From JANQNX01 sp040217095 (GTDB taxonomy: Bacteria; Pseudomonadota; Gammaproteobacteria; Eutrophobiales; Eutrophobiaceae): a stretch of DNA of 64,000 nt. Location: NCBI GenBank assembly GCA_965229565.1, contig OZ245888.1, forward strand, positions 310,001-374,000, written 5' to 3'. The stretch's first letter is position 1. Each line of letters starts with the position of its first letter. Positions 51,575 through 61,084 of this stretch are shown here, piece by piece. The position numbers and the translations under genes were made by a program. Below the pieces are notes generated by a model. It had not been told where the DNA came from. It worked only from the letters and a program-made list of their open reading frames with translations, and did no database searches.

Positions 51575-54310
51575 TTAATGGTGGCTTTTTTCGACCATAT
51601 CGGCCAGTCTCTCGCCAAGTATGTAGCTGATATTAAAATTGAGTTTGGCAACAATATTGGGGAAGTATTTCAGGTCTTTCTGCATGCGCTCATAGTTAAA
51701 CCGCAATGCAGTCACGTCCTCCACTGCCACTACGTTGGCCGTGCGGAGAGCCTTCCTGATATACCCTATTTCACCAAATGTCTGTCCCGGGAGCAGTTCG
51801 GCCAACTTGAGACTTTCCTTTCCATCATCGTGCACGACCTCGGCCTTGCCCGACAGGATCAGGTACATATCACGACCCTGGGTATCCTGCTGAACCAGTA
51901 CATCCCCCTGTTTAAACTCCTGGAATTCGGAGATAAGTACCGCCTTGCGCCGCTGGTACTCGTTCATGTTTCGAAACAGCGGACTACCGACCAGGACTTC
52001 ACAGTTAATCGGCATGGCGTAGATTTGATACAACCCTACCAGGCGTATTCGCTGCATGATGATGGGTGTAATCAGCAGATTGGCAAAGATCGAGAACAGC
52101 ATGGTGGCAGCCGCCAGGGCACCGAACTGGGCAATGATGGTGAAATTGGAAAAAATCAGGATGCCAAAACCAAATGCCAGCGCAATGCTGGAAATGATAA
52201 GTGGTGTGGCCTCTTCTCGCACTGCAGTATGGACAGCACCCACAAAGTCAGAGGTATAGCGACATAGCTCGTTGTAACGCGCCAGCAAATGAATCGTACC
52301 GTCGACAGCAATACCAATGGCGATGACTGCGACCATAGCCGTTCCCGGGTTCAACGGGATATCGAGCAGCCCCATCACGCCATACATCAGGGCTATGGGA
52401 ATGACTGCCGGCACCAGCGCAATAAAACCGCCTTTCAGTGAAGTAAACATCACTGACATGATCAGGAATATCAATAATAGCAACAGGGCCAATGCCTTTA
52501 CCTGTGCCGTCATGAGGCTATCTGCCGCATGATTGATCATCAGGTTTTCGCCGACAATAAAATGCTGTATTTCCGGGCCTACCAGGTCGTCGATAACCTT
52601 TTTCAGTTCCTCGATATGCTGATTCAACGTATGTGAATCACTTATGTTGTGACGTACAACAATATTTGCCGTTCCTAAATCATGGCTAAGATAACTGTCG
52701 AGATCGCTGCGATGAAAGAATAACAGGTATTGTGCGACCAGCTTGCGCGTTTTAGGTAACGAATAATCAACTACGGAACCACCATGAAACTCCCGGTTAA
52801 TGAATTTCAGGTGATCAGCAATAGAAACACTGCGGTCATAAACACCCTGCTTATCAAGAAAGTCCTGGATGTAATCCAGCTTCTGAATATTGTCCGGTTT
52901 TAGAAACGCATTCTCCTCGTCGGATTCAAGCGTGATAAAGAATAGCCTGACACCGGCAAGGTCCTGGTGGATCGCCAACGTATCCTTGATCAAAGGTCTG
53001 TCCTCGGGAAAGTAGGACAGCGGATCATTGGTTACATAAAGTTGTGTGGCCTGGTGAATAAAAAACAGGCAGAGCAGTGCAGTAAATACCAGTGTCGAGA
53101 TTGGAAAGCGCGACTGCGAATAGCGAAACATGCGCATGATGCGATCCGGAATGCTGTTGGTTTCCACACTCTTTACCGGTGTATCGTTCTCGGTTTTGCC
53201 AAACAATGACAACATCAAGGGCATTAGCAGTACTGTTATAAATCCGTTGATTAACATGGCGGCACTGGCCGCGATAGAAAAATGCTGGATCAGCGCAATG
53301 TCGGAAAACAGGTTACTGGCAAAACCCAGGGTCGTCGTAAATACGGTCAGGATCAGTGGCAGGCCAATATGTTTGGCCATATACGTCACGGCATCCTTGC
53401 GATTCCTGTTGGTTTCCTGGGCATCCAGTCCACGCAGGTAGGCCGCCATCATATGCGTGTCCTCGGTAGAGCCGATGACAATAATCAGTGACGGGATCAT
53501 CGCGCTCAGTATATTCAATGGTATGCCGATCCAGCCAAGCAAACCGAATGTCCAGATGATTGTCAGCAGTGACGTCAGCAATGGAATGATGGCCGACAAC
53601 CAGCTACGCATGAATAACAGGATCGAAATCACCAGGATGGCCGCGGATAGCGGACCTAGCAAAATAAAATCGTCATAAAGACTCTGTTTTAATTCTGCGT
53701 TGATACGCGAGGGCCCAACCTGGACCAGGCGCTCAAATTCTGGCCGGTACTGCGCCAGTGTCGTTTCGAATGCAGCATTCAGGTTTGCATCAAGGTCCTC
53801 GCCTTCAGGATTTTCGGCAATAGATGCGAGCATGGCGGTAACATTGCCTTCCCGGGAAAAGAAATTGCCGATATACAGCGGATTGGCCAGGGCATTCTGC
53901 CTGGCAATATCCGCTTCTTCCTGAGTAGCCGGTGCCTCGCGTAACAACGGCTGCGAAATAATTCTACCTTCCTGCCCACGTACTGTATGCAAGGTAAACA
54001 GGCTTTCTACCCGCGAGACACCTTGTATGTCCTGCAGGTCTTCATGCAACTTTTCAAGTAATGCCAGTTTTTCCGGCGACCACAATGCGTCATCCCTGAT
54101 ATATATGATGGTCTTGTTGTCGGTACCGAATTCACCCATGACCTTCTGGTAAACCATTCGCGCCGGGGCACTATCTGGAATCAGGCTGTCCAGCGTAGTA
54201 TCGATCTGCAGTCGTTGCATGCCAACCATACTTATCAGCGTGATGACCAGCAGAAATAGCAGCACGGGAACGCGCTTGTGATAACCAATCAGGTAAAGGT
54301 TGGTAATCAT
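51575..54310 (-). CDS. RND/MMPL transporter with C-terminal cNMP-binding domain
   Basis: A 911-residue membrane protein. The N-terminal about 770 residues form an MMPL/HAE3-type RND exporter: membrane helix, large periplasmic loop (about 40-210), a block of helices with IGSTEDTHMMAAYL (about 281-293), a second periplasmic loop and a second block of helices with AIGIAVDGTIHLLARYNELCR. Residues about 780-905 form a cyclic-nucleotide-binding domain (phosphate-binding cassette FGEIGYIRKALRTANV). RND transporters of this type move lipids or hydrophobic compounds out of the inner membrane. Overlaps the LolA-like gene by ATGA; last of the pqi operon. Confidence 0.88.
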   Translation of the reverse strand: MITNLYLIGYHKRVPVLLFLLVITLISMVGMQRLQIDTTLDSLIPDSAPARMVYQKVMGEFGTDNKTIIYIRDDALWSPEKLALLEKLHEDLQDIQGVSRVESLFTLHTVRGQEGRIISQPLLREAPATQEEADIARQNALANPLYIGNFFSREGNVTAMLASIAENPEGEDLDANLNAAFETTLAQYRPEFERLVQVGPSRINAELKQSLYDDFILLGPLSAAILVISILLFMRSWLSAIIPLLTSLLTIIWTFGLLGWIGIPLNILSAMIPSLIIVIGSTEDTHMMAAYLRGLDAQETNRNRKDAVTYMAKHIGLPLILTVFTTTLGFASNLFSDIALIQHFSIAASAAMLINGFITVLLMPLMLSLFGKTENDTPVKSVETNSIPDRIMRMFRYSQSRFPISTLVFTALLCLFFIHQATQLYVTNDPLSYFPEDRPLIKDTLAIHQDLAGVRLFFITLESDEENAFLKPDNIQKLDYIQDFLDKQGVYDRSVSIADHLKFINREFHGGSVVDYSLPKTRKLVAQYLLFFHRSDLDSYLSHDLGTANIVVRHNISDSHTLNQHIEELKKVIDDLVGPEIQHFIVGENLMINHAADSLMTAQVKALALLLLLIFLIMSVMFTSLKGGFIALVPAVIPIALMYGVMGLLDIPLNPGTAMVAVIAIGIAVDGTIHLLARYNELCRYTSDFVGAVHTAVREEATPLIISSIALAFGFGILIFSNFTIIAQFGALAAATMLFSIFANLLITPIIMQRIRLVGLYQIYAMPINCEVLVGSPLFRNMNEYQRRKAVLISEFQEFKQGDVLVQQDTQGRDMYLILSGKAEVVHDDGKESLKLAELLPGQTFGEIGYIRKALRTANVVAVEDVTALRFNYERMQKDLKYFPNIVAKLNFNISYILGERLADMVEKSHH

Positions 54311-55191
54311 TGGGTCATGGCCTCTCTTAATAACGAGATAGCCTCGTAGTCATCTTCATCGGCTGGTTCCTTGTAGGGATAGTTCTCGTACAGCCAGCTT
54401 TCGGTGAATACTTCCGGCGGCACGTAATCACTGGAAAAAATCCTTTTTGAAATCTTGATTAACGACTGGTGCTGTTCCTTCTTGTCCACCATCAGGATCA
54501 TGTCTGCGCGCCACATATCACCATCTACCGCCCTAAGGTCATGATGACTTTGAACGCGCGACACGCGCCCCTGACGATCAAAGTGCCGGGTCAGGGTAAT
54601 GTAGAGATTGTCCTTGCGTATGTAATGTCGCCTGAGTGCGTTTGTTGTCCTCTTTTCAAGTGGAAACACATCAACGACATGATACGCGATGCCATCTAGT
54701 ACCTGGTCTTCCTGGCGCTGGTAACGGTACGTGGAGAGATCCTCGCCGGTCAGGCATTCCACGGTGAAATCCGTACCCAGGAAATTGGTAGACGTGGCAT
54801 CACCGGCACTATCAAGCATCGTCTCACCCAGCGCTGGCAAGTACAGTCGCTTGTCTATCCGGCCCTGCGCGTCTCTCTCTGCCAGCACCGCCACCCCGCG
54901 GATATCCTCAGGATACTCAAACAACAACAGGAACTTGACGCTGCCATCGGAACCGAGCCTGGTATAGCGCTTGGCACGCCGCGTATCTCTTTTGCCCTTG
55001 CTGTCCTCCAGCACCATGGATTGTTCCTCGTATACGTAAGGAAACTGTTGATGCCGCTCATACACCTTGTTCATCAACTGTTGGCCACTCAGCGTGTCAT
55101 TGTTCGCAAAGACATCGACAGACATCCCCGTTAACAGCAGCAACAAGCTGCCAACTTGAACAAGCAACTGTCTTGTTGACGGTATATTCAT
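54307..55191 (-). CDS. LolA-like outer-membrane lipoprotein-sorting protein
   Basis: A 294-residue exported protein with a signal peptide (LLVQVGSLLLLLTGMSVDVFA) and a LolA-like fold; the opening LSGQQLMNKVYERHQQFPYVYEEQ and later LRRHYIRKDNLYITLTRHFDRQGR match the family often encoded beside MMPL transporters. It probably shuttles lipid or a lipid-linked substrate through the periplasm. The start at 55191 (MNIPSTRQLL) is preferred; the frame is open 55 codons upstream, overlapping pqiC. ATGA overlap with the MMPL gene. Confidence 0.85.
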   Translation of the reverse strand: MNIPSTRQLLVQVGSLLLLLTGMSVDVFANNDTLSGQQLMNKVYERHQQFPYVYEEQSMVLEDSKGKRDTRRAKRYTRLGSDGSVKFLLLFEYPEDIRGVAVLAERDAQGRIDKRLYLPALGETMLDSAGDATSTNFLGTDFTVECLTGEDLSTYRYQRQEDQVLDGIAYHVVDVFPLEKRTTNALRRHYIRKDNLYITLTRHFDRQGRVSRVQSHHDLRAVDGDMWRADMILMVDKKEQHQSLIKISKRIFSSDYVPPEVFTESWLYENYPYKEPADEDDYEAISLLREAMTQ

Positions 55192-55201
55192 TGATCCTGT
55201 T

Positions 55202-55807
55202 TCATTGTTCCTGCGCAATGATTGTTTCTGCAATTTGTTGACATAGCTGACCATAAAGCCCGCGCATACCTGCCACCATTGCTTCATAGTCAGTGCTGAC
55301 CAGTACCGTACTATCGACCAGGTCGGTCGAGAACACGCCAACCGGTTCGTTTTCACCGGCTATGGATAACTGCCAGCGTGCCGATAACTTCACCTGGTTA
55401 TCGACATCACGTTCAAACTTCTCAATGTAAACCTGCAATCTGTAATCAGGACTGGATGCCGAACGATTGAGCGGTGTGCCAACATCATTCGTCGCCAGCA
55501 GTTCAGACAAATTACCGGCCAACGTGCGTAGCAGGTTCTTGCGCAGGTTTTCGCCCCACTGGTGACTTTCGGAAAAAGCCAGTCGGTTTTCACTGGCCCG
55601 GTATGCAATATGAAATCGTTCAAGGTACTGGGGTATATGCAGATCAATTACCTCTATCCTGAGCAGTGTTCGAGTATTGAGCGCTTCTGCATAATCGACC
55701 GGATCGATCAGATAGTAACGCGTTGCACTCGTCTTGCTACCAGCACAGCCTGACAGTAAGGCCGATACCAGCAGTAACACGGTAAGTGTATAAGTTAATA
55801 AGCGCAT
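55202..55807 (-). CDS. pqiC: PqiC-like outer-membrane lipoprotein
   Basis: A 201-residue lipoprotein (lipobox LLSGC, Cys about residue 21) of the ABC-type auxiliary/PqiC-YmbA family; the mature start SKTSATRYYLIDPVDYAEAL and LLRIEVIDLHIPQYLERFHIAYR fit. It anchors the PqiB needle at the outer membrane. The start at 55807 overlaps the pqiB stop region by a few bases; the frame is open 10 codons more. Confidence 0.88.
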   Translation of the reverse strand: MRLLTYTLTVLLLVSALLSGCAGSKTSATRYYLIDPVDYAEALNTRTLLRIEVIDLHIPQYLERFHIAYRASENRLAFSESHQWGENLRKNLLRTLAGNLSELLATNDVGTPLNRSASSPDYRLQVYIEKFERDVDNQVKLSARWQLSIAGENEPVGVFSTDLVDSTVLVSTDYEAMVAGMRGLYGQLCQQIAETIIAQEQ

Positions 55808-55808
55808 A

Positions 55809-57479
55809 CTATTGCCCCTCTTCCTGTTCTTTGCCAAATATCAAGGCCTGCGGATGACGCTCCAATGTCTCAACCAGTGAACGAACCGAGCGTGCCATTT
55901 CTTCCAGTTCACCTGTCATCTTGATCAGGTTGTATTGCATTGGTGAATTGGGTTCAAGTAGCCTGGCAGTATTGTCGAGAGTCGTATTCAGGTTATCGAG
56001 CACCAGCTGGCTGGAACTGACTACCTGGTCGACGTTGGAGTCTTCAACCGATCTCAATATTTTCTTTAACGACTGCATTGCCGAGTGCATATCTTCTACG
56101 GCCAACGCAAGACCCGGTGTAGTAATCAGGGCATTGGTATTGTCCAGTGTGTTATCAGCAGATTGAATAGTCTCGAGCAAGGCATCCGTAATACTCTTTA
56201 CATCTATTGTATTTAACTTGGCCAGTAGCGATTCAGCCGATTGGGTAATAGCCTCGAACCCGCCTGATTCCAGTGCAGGTAATTCCGGGTAGGGAATATC
56301 CTCACCACTCAGCTTCACAGGCGTACCGGGATGCATGCCCAGTTCAACATACAAGGCTTGCGTAATCAGGCTGGCCGTTTGTAGGCGCGCACGCAATCCC
56401 TTTTCCACCAGCTTGTCCAGTGTTTCTGCCGTGGTCTCTATCATCTCATCACCACGAGCCACGATTCGCTGCGGCTCGATCTCTATCAATACCGGTATTC
56501 GGAACGAGGTATTGTCAGGATCAAATTCCAGGTGAACATCCAGCACCTTGCCGACCTTGATACCCTTGAATTCAACGGGTGCATTTTTACTCAGTCCTCT
56601 TACCGAGGAATTAAAAAAGATCATGAACTTGATCTTCCTGCTGTATTCAATCTCGGAGATACTGGCGTAGTTTTCATGCAGGGTAAAAACCAGGTTGTCT
56701 ATGTCTGTCGATGCCGGCTCCAGGGTGGCGGGCGTTTCGAATGCAATCCCGCCATACATGATTGAACGCAATGACTCTGTTTGTACCTGGAATCCCTCGG
56801 CACCAAAAGATACATCGACACCGCTGGCGTTCCAGAACCTGGTATTTCCCCTGATAAGTTCATGGAAGGGTGCCTTGATAAAGGCATAGATATAAATATT
56901 GCTACTGTCATTAGCCAGTTCATAACCAAGCACTTCACCTGCTTCCAGGCCCTGGTAGTAAACCGGTGATCCCGTATCAATCGAGCGCAGGCGCTGGGTA
57001 AGCAGCACGATCTTTTTACCCTGCTCTTCGGCAGTAACAACGGGTTGCTTTTCAAGACCGATAAAGTGTCTTTGTTTTGCGCCTGGTCCTGGTTCAATTT
57101 CAATATAGGCACCCGAGATCAAGGTACCAAGACCGCTGGCACCGCGAAGCGACAATTGTGGTTTCACTACCCAGAAGCGGCTATTTCTTTTTAGAAAATG
57201 TTCTGTTCCATTTTCAAACTGGGCAGTAAGAATGACTTCTGAAAAGTCATCGCTAAAGCGAATTTGTTCAACCACGCCAATATCAACATTTTTGTATTTA
57301 ATGCGTGTCTTGCCTGCCTCTATACCCTCTGCAGTCTTGAAACTGATAGTGACCTGAGGACCCTGTTCGGATAATGTTTTGACGATGAGCCAGCCACCAA
57401 CAAGCAGTGTGACGAGCGGGATAATCCAGACTACAGATGGTCCTGCTCGCTTATTGACTTTTGGGCTGGCGGCTTCCAT
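55809..57479 (-). CDS. pqiB: MCE-domain bridge protein PqiB
   Basis: A 556-residue membrane-anchored periplasmic protein. One N-terminal helix (VVWIIPLVTLLVGGWLIVKTL, about residues 17-37), three MCE domains (the first about 40-135, with KTRIKYKNVDIGVVEQI; the others around KIVLLTQRLRSIDTGSPVYYQG and SKNAPVEFKGIKVGKVLDV), then a helical C-terminal needle (about 430-540). PqiB hexamers form a syringe-like conduit from inner to outer membrane. A five-base gap separates it from pqiA. Confidence 0.94.
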   Translation of the reverse strand: MEAASPKVNKRAGPSVVWIIPLVTLLVGGWLIVKTLSEQGPQVTISFKTAEGIEAGKTRIKYKNVDIGVVEQIRFSDDFSEVILTAQFENGTEHFLKRNSRFWVVKPQLSLRGASGLGTLISGAYIEIEPGPGAKQRHFIGLEKQPVVTAEEQGKKIVLLTQRLRSIDTGSPVYYQGLEAGEVLGYELANDSSNIYIYAFIKAPFHELIRGNTRFWNASGVDVSFGAEGFQVQTESLRSIMYGGIAFETPATLEPASTDIDNLVFTLHENYASISEIEYSRKIKFMIFFNSSVRGLSKNAPVEFKGIKVGKVLDVHLEFDPDNTSFRIPVLIEIEPQRIVARGDEMIETTAETLDKLVEKGLRARLQTASLITQALYVELGMHPGTPVKLSGEDIPYPELPALESGGFEAITQSAESLLAKLNTIDVKSITDALLETIQSADNTLDNTNALITTPGLALAVEDMHSAMQSLKKILRSVEDSNVDQVVSSSQLVLDNLNTTLDNTARLLEPNSPMQYNLIKMTGELEEMARSVRSLVETLERHPQALIFGKEQEEGQ

Positions 57480-57484
57480 AGGTA

Positions 57485-58732
57485 TTATGCTTGTTGTTCT
57501 TTTTTACGCACATTATCCCATATCAATCGGGGATCAAAGCTTTGTGCCGCAAACATGGTCATTATAACTACAGCAGCAAAAAATATAGCGCCTATCCCCG
57601 GGCGTACTGTTGACAGGGTGCCAAGACTGACCAGGGCTGACAACAGGCCGACCAAATAAATGTCCACCATGGACCAGGCACCCACAACCTCGGTCACCCG
57701 GTACAAGGCTGTTCGATCACGCGGACGCCAGGTTGACCGCATTTGTACACTGAGACAAAGATAGGCAAGTATGCAAAGTTTCAGCATAGGAACAACGATA
57801 CTTGCAACAAACACGATCATGGCAAGGCCCCACATACCGCCTTCAATCAGCTTCATAACACCACCGAGTATCGTGCTCGGTTCACCCAGGCCAAACCGGA
57901 TAAGCGTCATTACCGGGTACAGGTTGGCCGGTATAAACAGGACTGCCGATGCCAGCAGCAGTGCCCAGGTACGCTCGAGACTATTGTTCTTTCGATGATG
58001 AATGGGTGATGAACAACGCGGACAATGCGTAAAAGCGTGTGATTCGTCACACAGGTATCCACAGGTATGACAATTGACAAGCACGCTACCCTCGTCCAGT
58101 TCAGCAATACGATCTACGCTTTTGACCTTGCTTAGTCTCCATAGCAGTGCCGGATCAAAACTGGCACGGGCCGAAGTATAGATAAGTAACAATAAAGCAA
58201 GGGCGAACATTGCCGGACCAAATATCACGTTGGCAATGTCCTGTAATTTTACAATCGCGATCAACGTGCCAAGCAGGAATACGCCAACCAGGCTCCATGG
58301 CATCAACGCATTAACAAGACGATAGACCTGACCGGCAAACGGGGGAAATTTTTCTAACTTGATAGCAAGCAGCAGGTACAACATTGCGCAAATCACCAGG
58401 AATGGAAACAGGATACTGGTGAAGAAAATAAGCAGTCCCAGTTCGCCCATACCGTACTGGTACATCGCCCATCCGCTGGAGACCAGTACGTTATCCACCT
58501 GTCTGCCACCGAGTTCCAGTGACAAGAAGGGAAACGTATTGGCAATAAGAAAAAGTATCAGCGCGGTCAGGTAAAGGGCTAGGGTCTTGTCTACCGAATC
58601 CGCAACGTGGCGATATAACAGGTTTCCACAGAACTGGCAGCTGGCACGCGCACCAACCGGAATCGCCTCGTAATAATGAAGATGGTCACATTCGTGACAG
58701 GCAATCATTTCCCCAGTAATAAATTGACTCAC
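57485..58732 (-). CDS. pqiA: paraquat-inducible protein A-type membrane protein PqiA
   Basis: A 415-residue inner-membrane protein with two repeats of a four-helix PqiA domain. Each repeat starts with a zinc-ribbon-like Cys set: CHECDHLHYYEAIP with CQFCGNLLYR (residues about 13-42), and CHTCGYLCDES with CPRCSSPIHHR (about 217-248). PqiA is the inner-membrane partner of PqiB. First gene of the operon; its start is 148 bases from the HDOD gene. Confidence 0.94.
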   Translation of the reverse strand: MSQFITGEMIACHECDHLHYYEAIPVGARASCQFCGNLLYRHVADSVDKTLALYLTALILFLIANTFPFLSLELGGRQVDNVLVSSGWAMYQYGMGELGLLIFFTSILFPFLVICAMLYLLLAIKLEKFPPFAGQVYRLVNALMPWSLVGVFLLGTLIAIVKLQDIANVIFGPAMFALALLLLIYTSARASFDPALLWRLSKVKSVDRIAELDEGSVLVNCHTCGYLCDESHAFTHCPRCSSPIHHRKNNSLERTWALLLASAVLFIPANLYPVMTLIRFGLGEPSTILGGVMKLIEGGMWGLAMIVFVASIVVPMLKLCILAYLCLSVQMRSTWRPRDRTALYRVTEVVGAWSMVDIYLVGLLSALVSLGTLSTVRPGIGAIFFAAVVIMTMFAAQSFDPRLIWDNVRKKEQQA

Positions 58733-58880
58733 CGTTTCCCGCCCAGCATGGTTTTATTTGTTCTGGTCCTTCACGGTGGCAAACTACGTTGCCACATTCG
58801 TTGGCTTATTATTATTCGCCTAACTACTCACATGATCCAGTTTTGCACCGGAAAGAACTACAGATTTTTTACAATACCGG

Positions 58881-59744
58881 TCAACTGAACAATTCGGAAA
58901 CCAGCTTCTCCATTTTTTCCTTCTCGAGTTCAAACCGGGCATAAAGCTGCTGGATATTATCAATACTGATGCCAAGCTTGAGCAAACGCTCATCATCCAG
59001 TGTACGCTGCTGCTGGTGCTGTATGTCATATGCAATGGAGTTGGCCACACCAATCGCATTGACCTCTTCCCAGTAAAGGCCATTAAAATCGGATTCGGGA
59101 TAGGAAGCCAGCACCTTGCCCAGTACCGGCGGTAAAGACCAGCTAATCGCAAGGTAATGGCCGGCATGGGTATAATCAAAACCAAGCCTGGATAACATTG
59201 CATCCTGAAGTGTTTCAAACTCACCGGCCTCTTTTTGCCTGATGGCATGACCAACGATGTCAGGGAATTTGTCGGCCAGTAATAGCAGGCCAAGGTTATG
59301 TATCAGGCCGGCGGTACGCAGTGTTGATAGATCATGACGCAGCATTTCGGGCATGAACTGATACAAATGTGTGGCTAACTCGGCTGTCAGGAAAGCACGA
59401 GTCCAGAAACGGGCAGTGTCAAATTCGGGACACTTGTTTTTATCAAAGGGTGAGGCGATAGCCATGGCGAGGCTGGTGCTCTTGACCACTGCCAGTCCAA
59501 GACGGGCGCAGGCCCGCTCCAGCGAGGTAATTTCATCTACAGGCGATGACCAGGCTGAATTCGCCAACGCGACCAACCTGCCCGAGATAGACGGGAACAG
59601 CTCTATTGTCCGTGTCAGACTGGCATTGTCTATCTCTTCATCGGTCAGGTTTCTTAAAAGGCGCGTCGTGTTGGCTGGTAATACCGGTAAAGATTCACCG
59701 GATAATTTTGCCTCAACTGCCGCCTGGGTATCTGGTGCCAGCAT
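58881..59744 (-). CDS. HDOD-domain protein
   Basis: A 287-residue cytoplasmic protein with an HDOD domain (about residues 20-215): the opening PVLPANTTRLLRNLTDEEI, ISGRLVALANSAW, and TAGLIHNLGLLLLADKFP (about 146-163) are typical, with an HDOD-type, not HD-type, active site. HDOD proteins are regulators of signalling, motility or DNA uptake; no partner is next to it. No other domain is visible. Upstream sequence contains an inverted repeat. Confidence 0.85.
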   Translation of the reverse strand: MLAPDTQAAVEAKLSGESLPVLPANTTRLLRNLTDEEIDNASLTRTIELFPSISGRLVALANSAWSSPVDEITSLERACARLGLAVVKSTSLAMAIASPFDKNKCPEFDTARFWTRAFLTAELATHLYQFMPEMLRHDLSTLRTAGLIHNLGLLLLADKFPDIVGHAIRQKEAGEFETLQDAMLSRLGFDYTHAGHYLAISWSLPPVLGKVLASYPESDFNGLYWEEVNAIGVANSIAYDIQHQQQRTLDDERLLKLGISIDNIQQLYARFELEKEKMEKLVSELFS

Positions 59745-59827
59745 GGGTGTAATTTCCCGTAGATGAAAGAGCCATCGTTCTTGTATCCAGTACCTAACAG
59801 GACACTAATCATAAAGCGCAACCACGC

Positions 59828-59849
59828 TACATTTCCTACGGGAAATGTA
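59828..59849. repeat. 9-base inverted repeat upstream of the HDOD gene
   Basis: TACATTTCC and GGAAATGTA around TACG, 84 bases upstream of the HDOD start on its strand. It could be an operator or a leader hairpin; no T run. Confidence 0.35.
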
Positions 59850-60425
59850 AGGTCACACAGTACAAATCTCATAATCCAGGAACCACTAATAAACAGTGTT
59901 ATTTTTATCGATGCTGATTCACTGTTGCCCGAAATATTACTGTAGCTTCCTGCGATGTGCCACTGGAAGTTTATAAATAATATTATAACAACAATAAAAA
60001 CAGTTACTTATGTATAGACACAGGGAAAATACCCGGTTTGTCAGTGACCAGTGCATTGACTCACTACCCGCTCATGACTCGATTAATAAGCGACAAGGGA
60101 ATAAAAACTGCAAGTTAGTATCGAACTCGTCATTCGCGTTCTTGGGAATTCGTCTAGCAGAATTTAATCGAGCTGGCCCTGGAATACTTTCCACCGGCAT
60201 CAATTCCGTCACCGCCGCTGAGCGAAACCGGGATATGCAAAGATGACAATACGAAGCTGAGTGGTCGCAATTAACCCGGAAAACTCAGCCGAAACTGTAA
60301 CTCCAAAGCAACTTGTTGACTGGTACAAAACGGGGACTGATGTAGTGAGCGATGGTTGCCAGGCACAGACTCTGCAACCCGCATGGAACGGATTTGAACA
60401 GCCTTAGGGTGAGTCTTTCATAGCT

Positions 60426-60442
60426 GCTGACACAGGGGTTTT
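60426..60442. repeat. 17-base direct repeat, left copy
   Basis: GCTGACACAGGGGTTTT. The right copy at 61254-61270 is GCTGACACATGGGTTTT, one mismatch. The pair brackets the thioredoxin-like gene, 812 bases between the copies. Flanking bases do not match. Confidence 0.35.
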
Positions 60443-60508
60443 ATGTAATGATTCATAACCCCATATAACTTAATAAATTACTCTATCGCTATAAGCCAGA
60501 TCAGGAAG

Positions 60509-61084
60509 TTACTCGGGTCTATATTCAGGAGGTACCTGCTCCGCCCACTGCAGTGAATAGGATGTATCTGGATTAGCAATCACTTGTTCCAGCATTTTTT
60601 CGGTCACAACTCCATTAATTCGATGTACCAGTTTCCCTTCTGGATTATAAAAGAAAGTGAGAGGAATCATATCAACCGGCTTGCCAATAACTTTACTTGC
60701 AAGTTTTTGATCCACCATTAGTAGTGGATAGTCTATGAAGTATTCCATAGCGTAATTAACAAGTTCATCTTTATCAGGGTAACCAAAACTCGGATAATCT
60801 AACGTTAATCCAATAACCATTGCTGCCTGCTTATTATGACGATCGTGAAAGTCGGTAAGATCAAATAGTTCATCACGACAATATGGACAAGCAGTTGCCC
60901 ATATATTGACGATAACCCATTTACCTTTTCCGACATATTTATCCAGAGAATGATGATTTCCATTTAAGTCTTCCAATGGAACATCATGAGCTTCAGAACA
61001 AACTGCTTGAGAAAACGTGAATAACAGGAAAAAACAGAAATTGATGTTTATATTTTTATACACAGTATAAATAGCCTGGTTCAT
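60509..61084 (-). CDS. exported TlpA/ResA-like thioredoxin-fold protein
   Basis: A 191-residue protein: an N-terminal hydrophobic export segment (FCFFLLFTFSQAVC, about residues 18-31), then a thioredoxin fold with the active site ATACPYCRDELFD (CPYC, about 63-66) and the cis-Pro loop MIPLTFFY (about 140). Proteins of this type reduce cytochrome c or other periplasmic thiols; CPYC is a less common motif than CXPC. The frame is also open to a GTG at 61099. Bounded by the two copies of the short direct repeat. Confidence 0.82.
   Translation of the reverse strand: MNQAIYTVYKNININFCFFLLFTFSQAVCSEAHDVPLEDLNGNHHSLDKYVGKGKWVIVNIWATACPYCRDELFDLTDFHDRHNKQAAMVIGLTLDYPSFGYPDKDELVNYAMEYFIDYPLLMVDQKLASKVIGKPVDMIPLTFFYNPEGKLVHRINGVVTEKMLEQVIANPDTSYSLQWAEQVPPEYRPE

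Larger units (their letters stand above)
59745..60508. other. 764-base gene-poor stretch
   Basis: No convincing gene. Short frames exist on both strands (for example 78 codons on the plus strand from 60010) but have no ribosome site or recognisable product. It contains the inverted repeat below and one copy of a short direct repeat. It reads like decayed DNA next to the accessory right end. Confidence 0.5.

Noticed and set aside
51578..52267. A 229-codon plus-strand frame opposite the MMPL gene.
   Set aside because: Shadow of the conserved cNMP-binding tail and transporter end.
60010..60246. A 78-codon plus-strand frame in the gene-poor stretch.
   Set aside because: No ribosome site, no recognisable product; kept only as an uncertain region.
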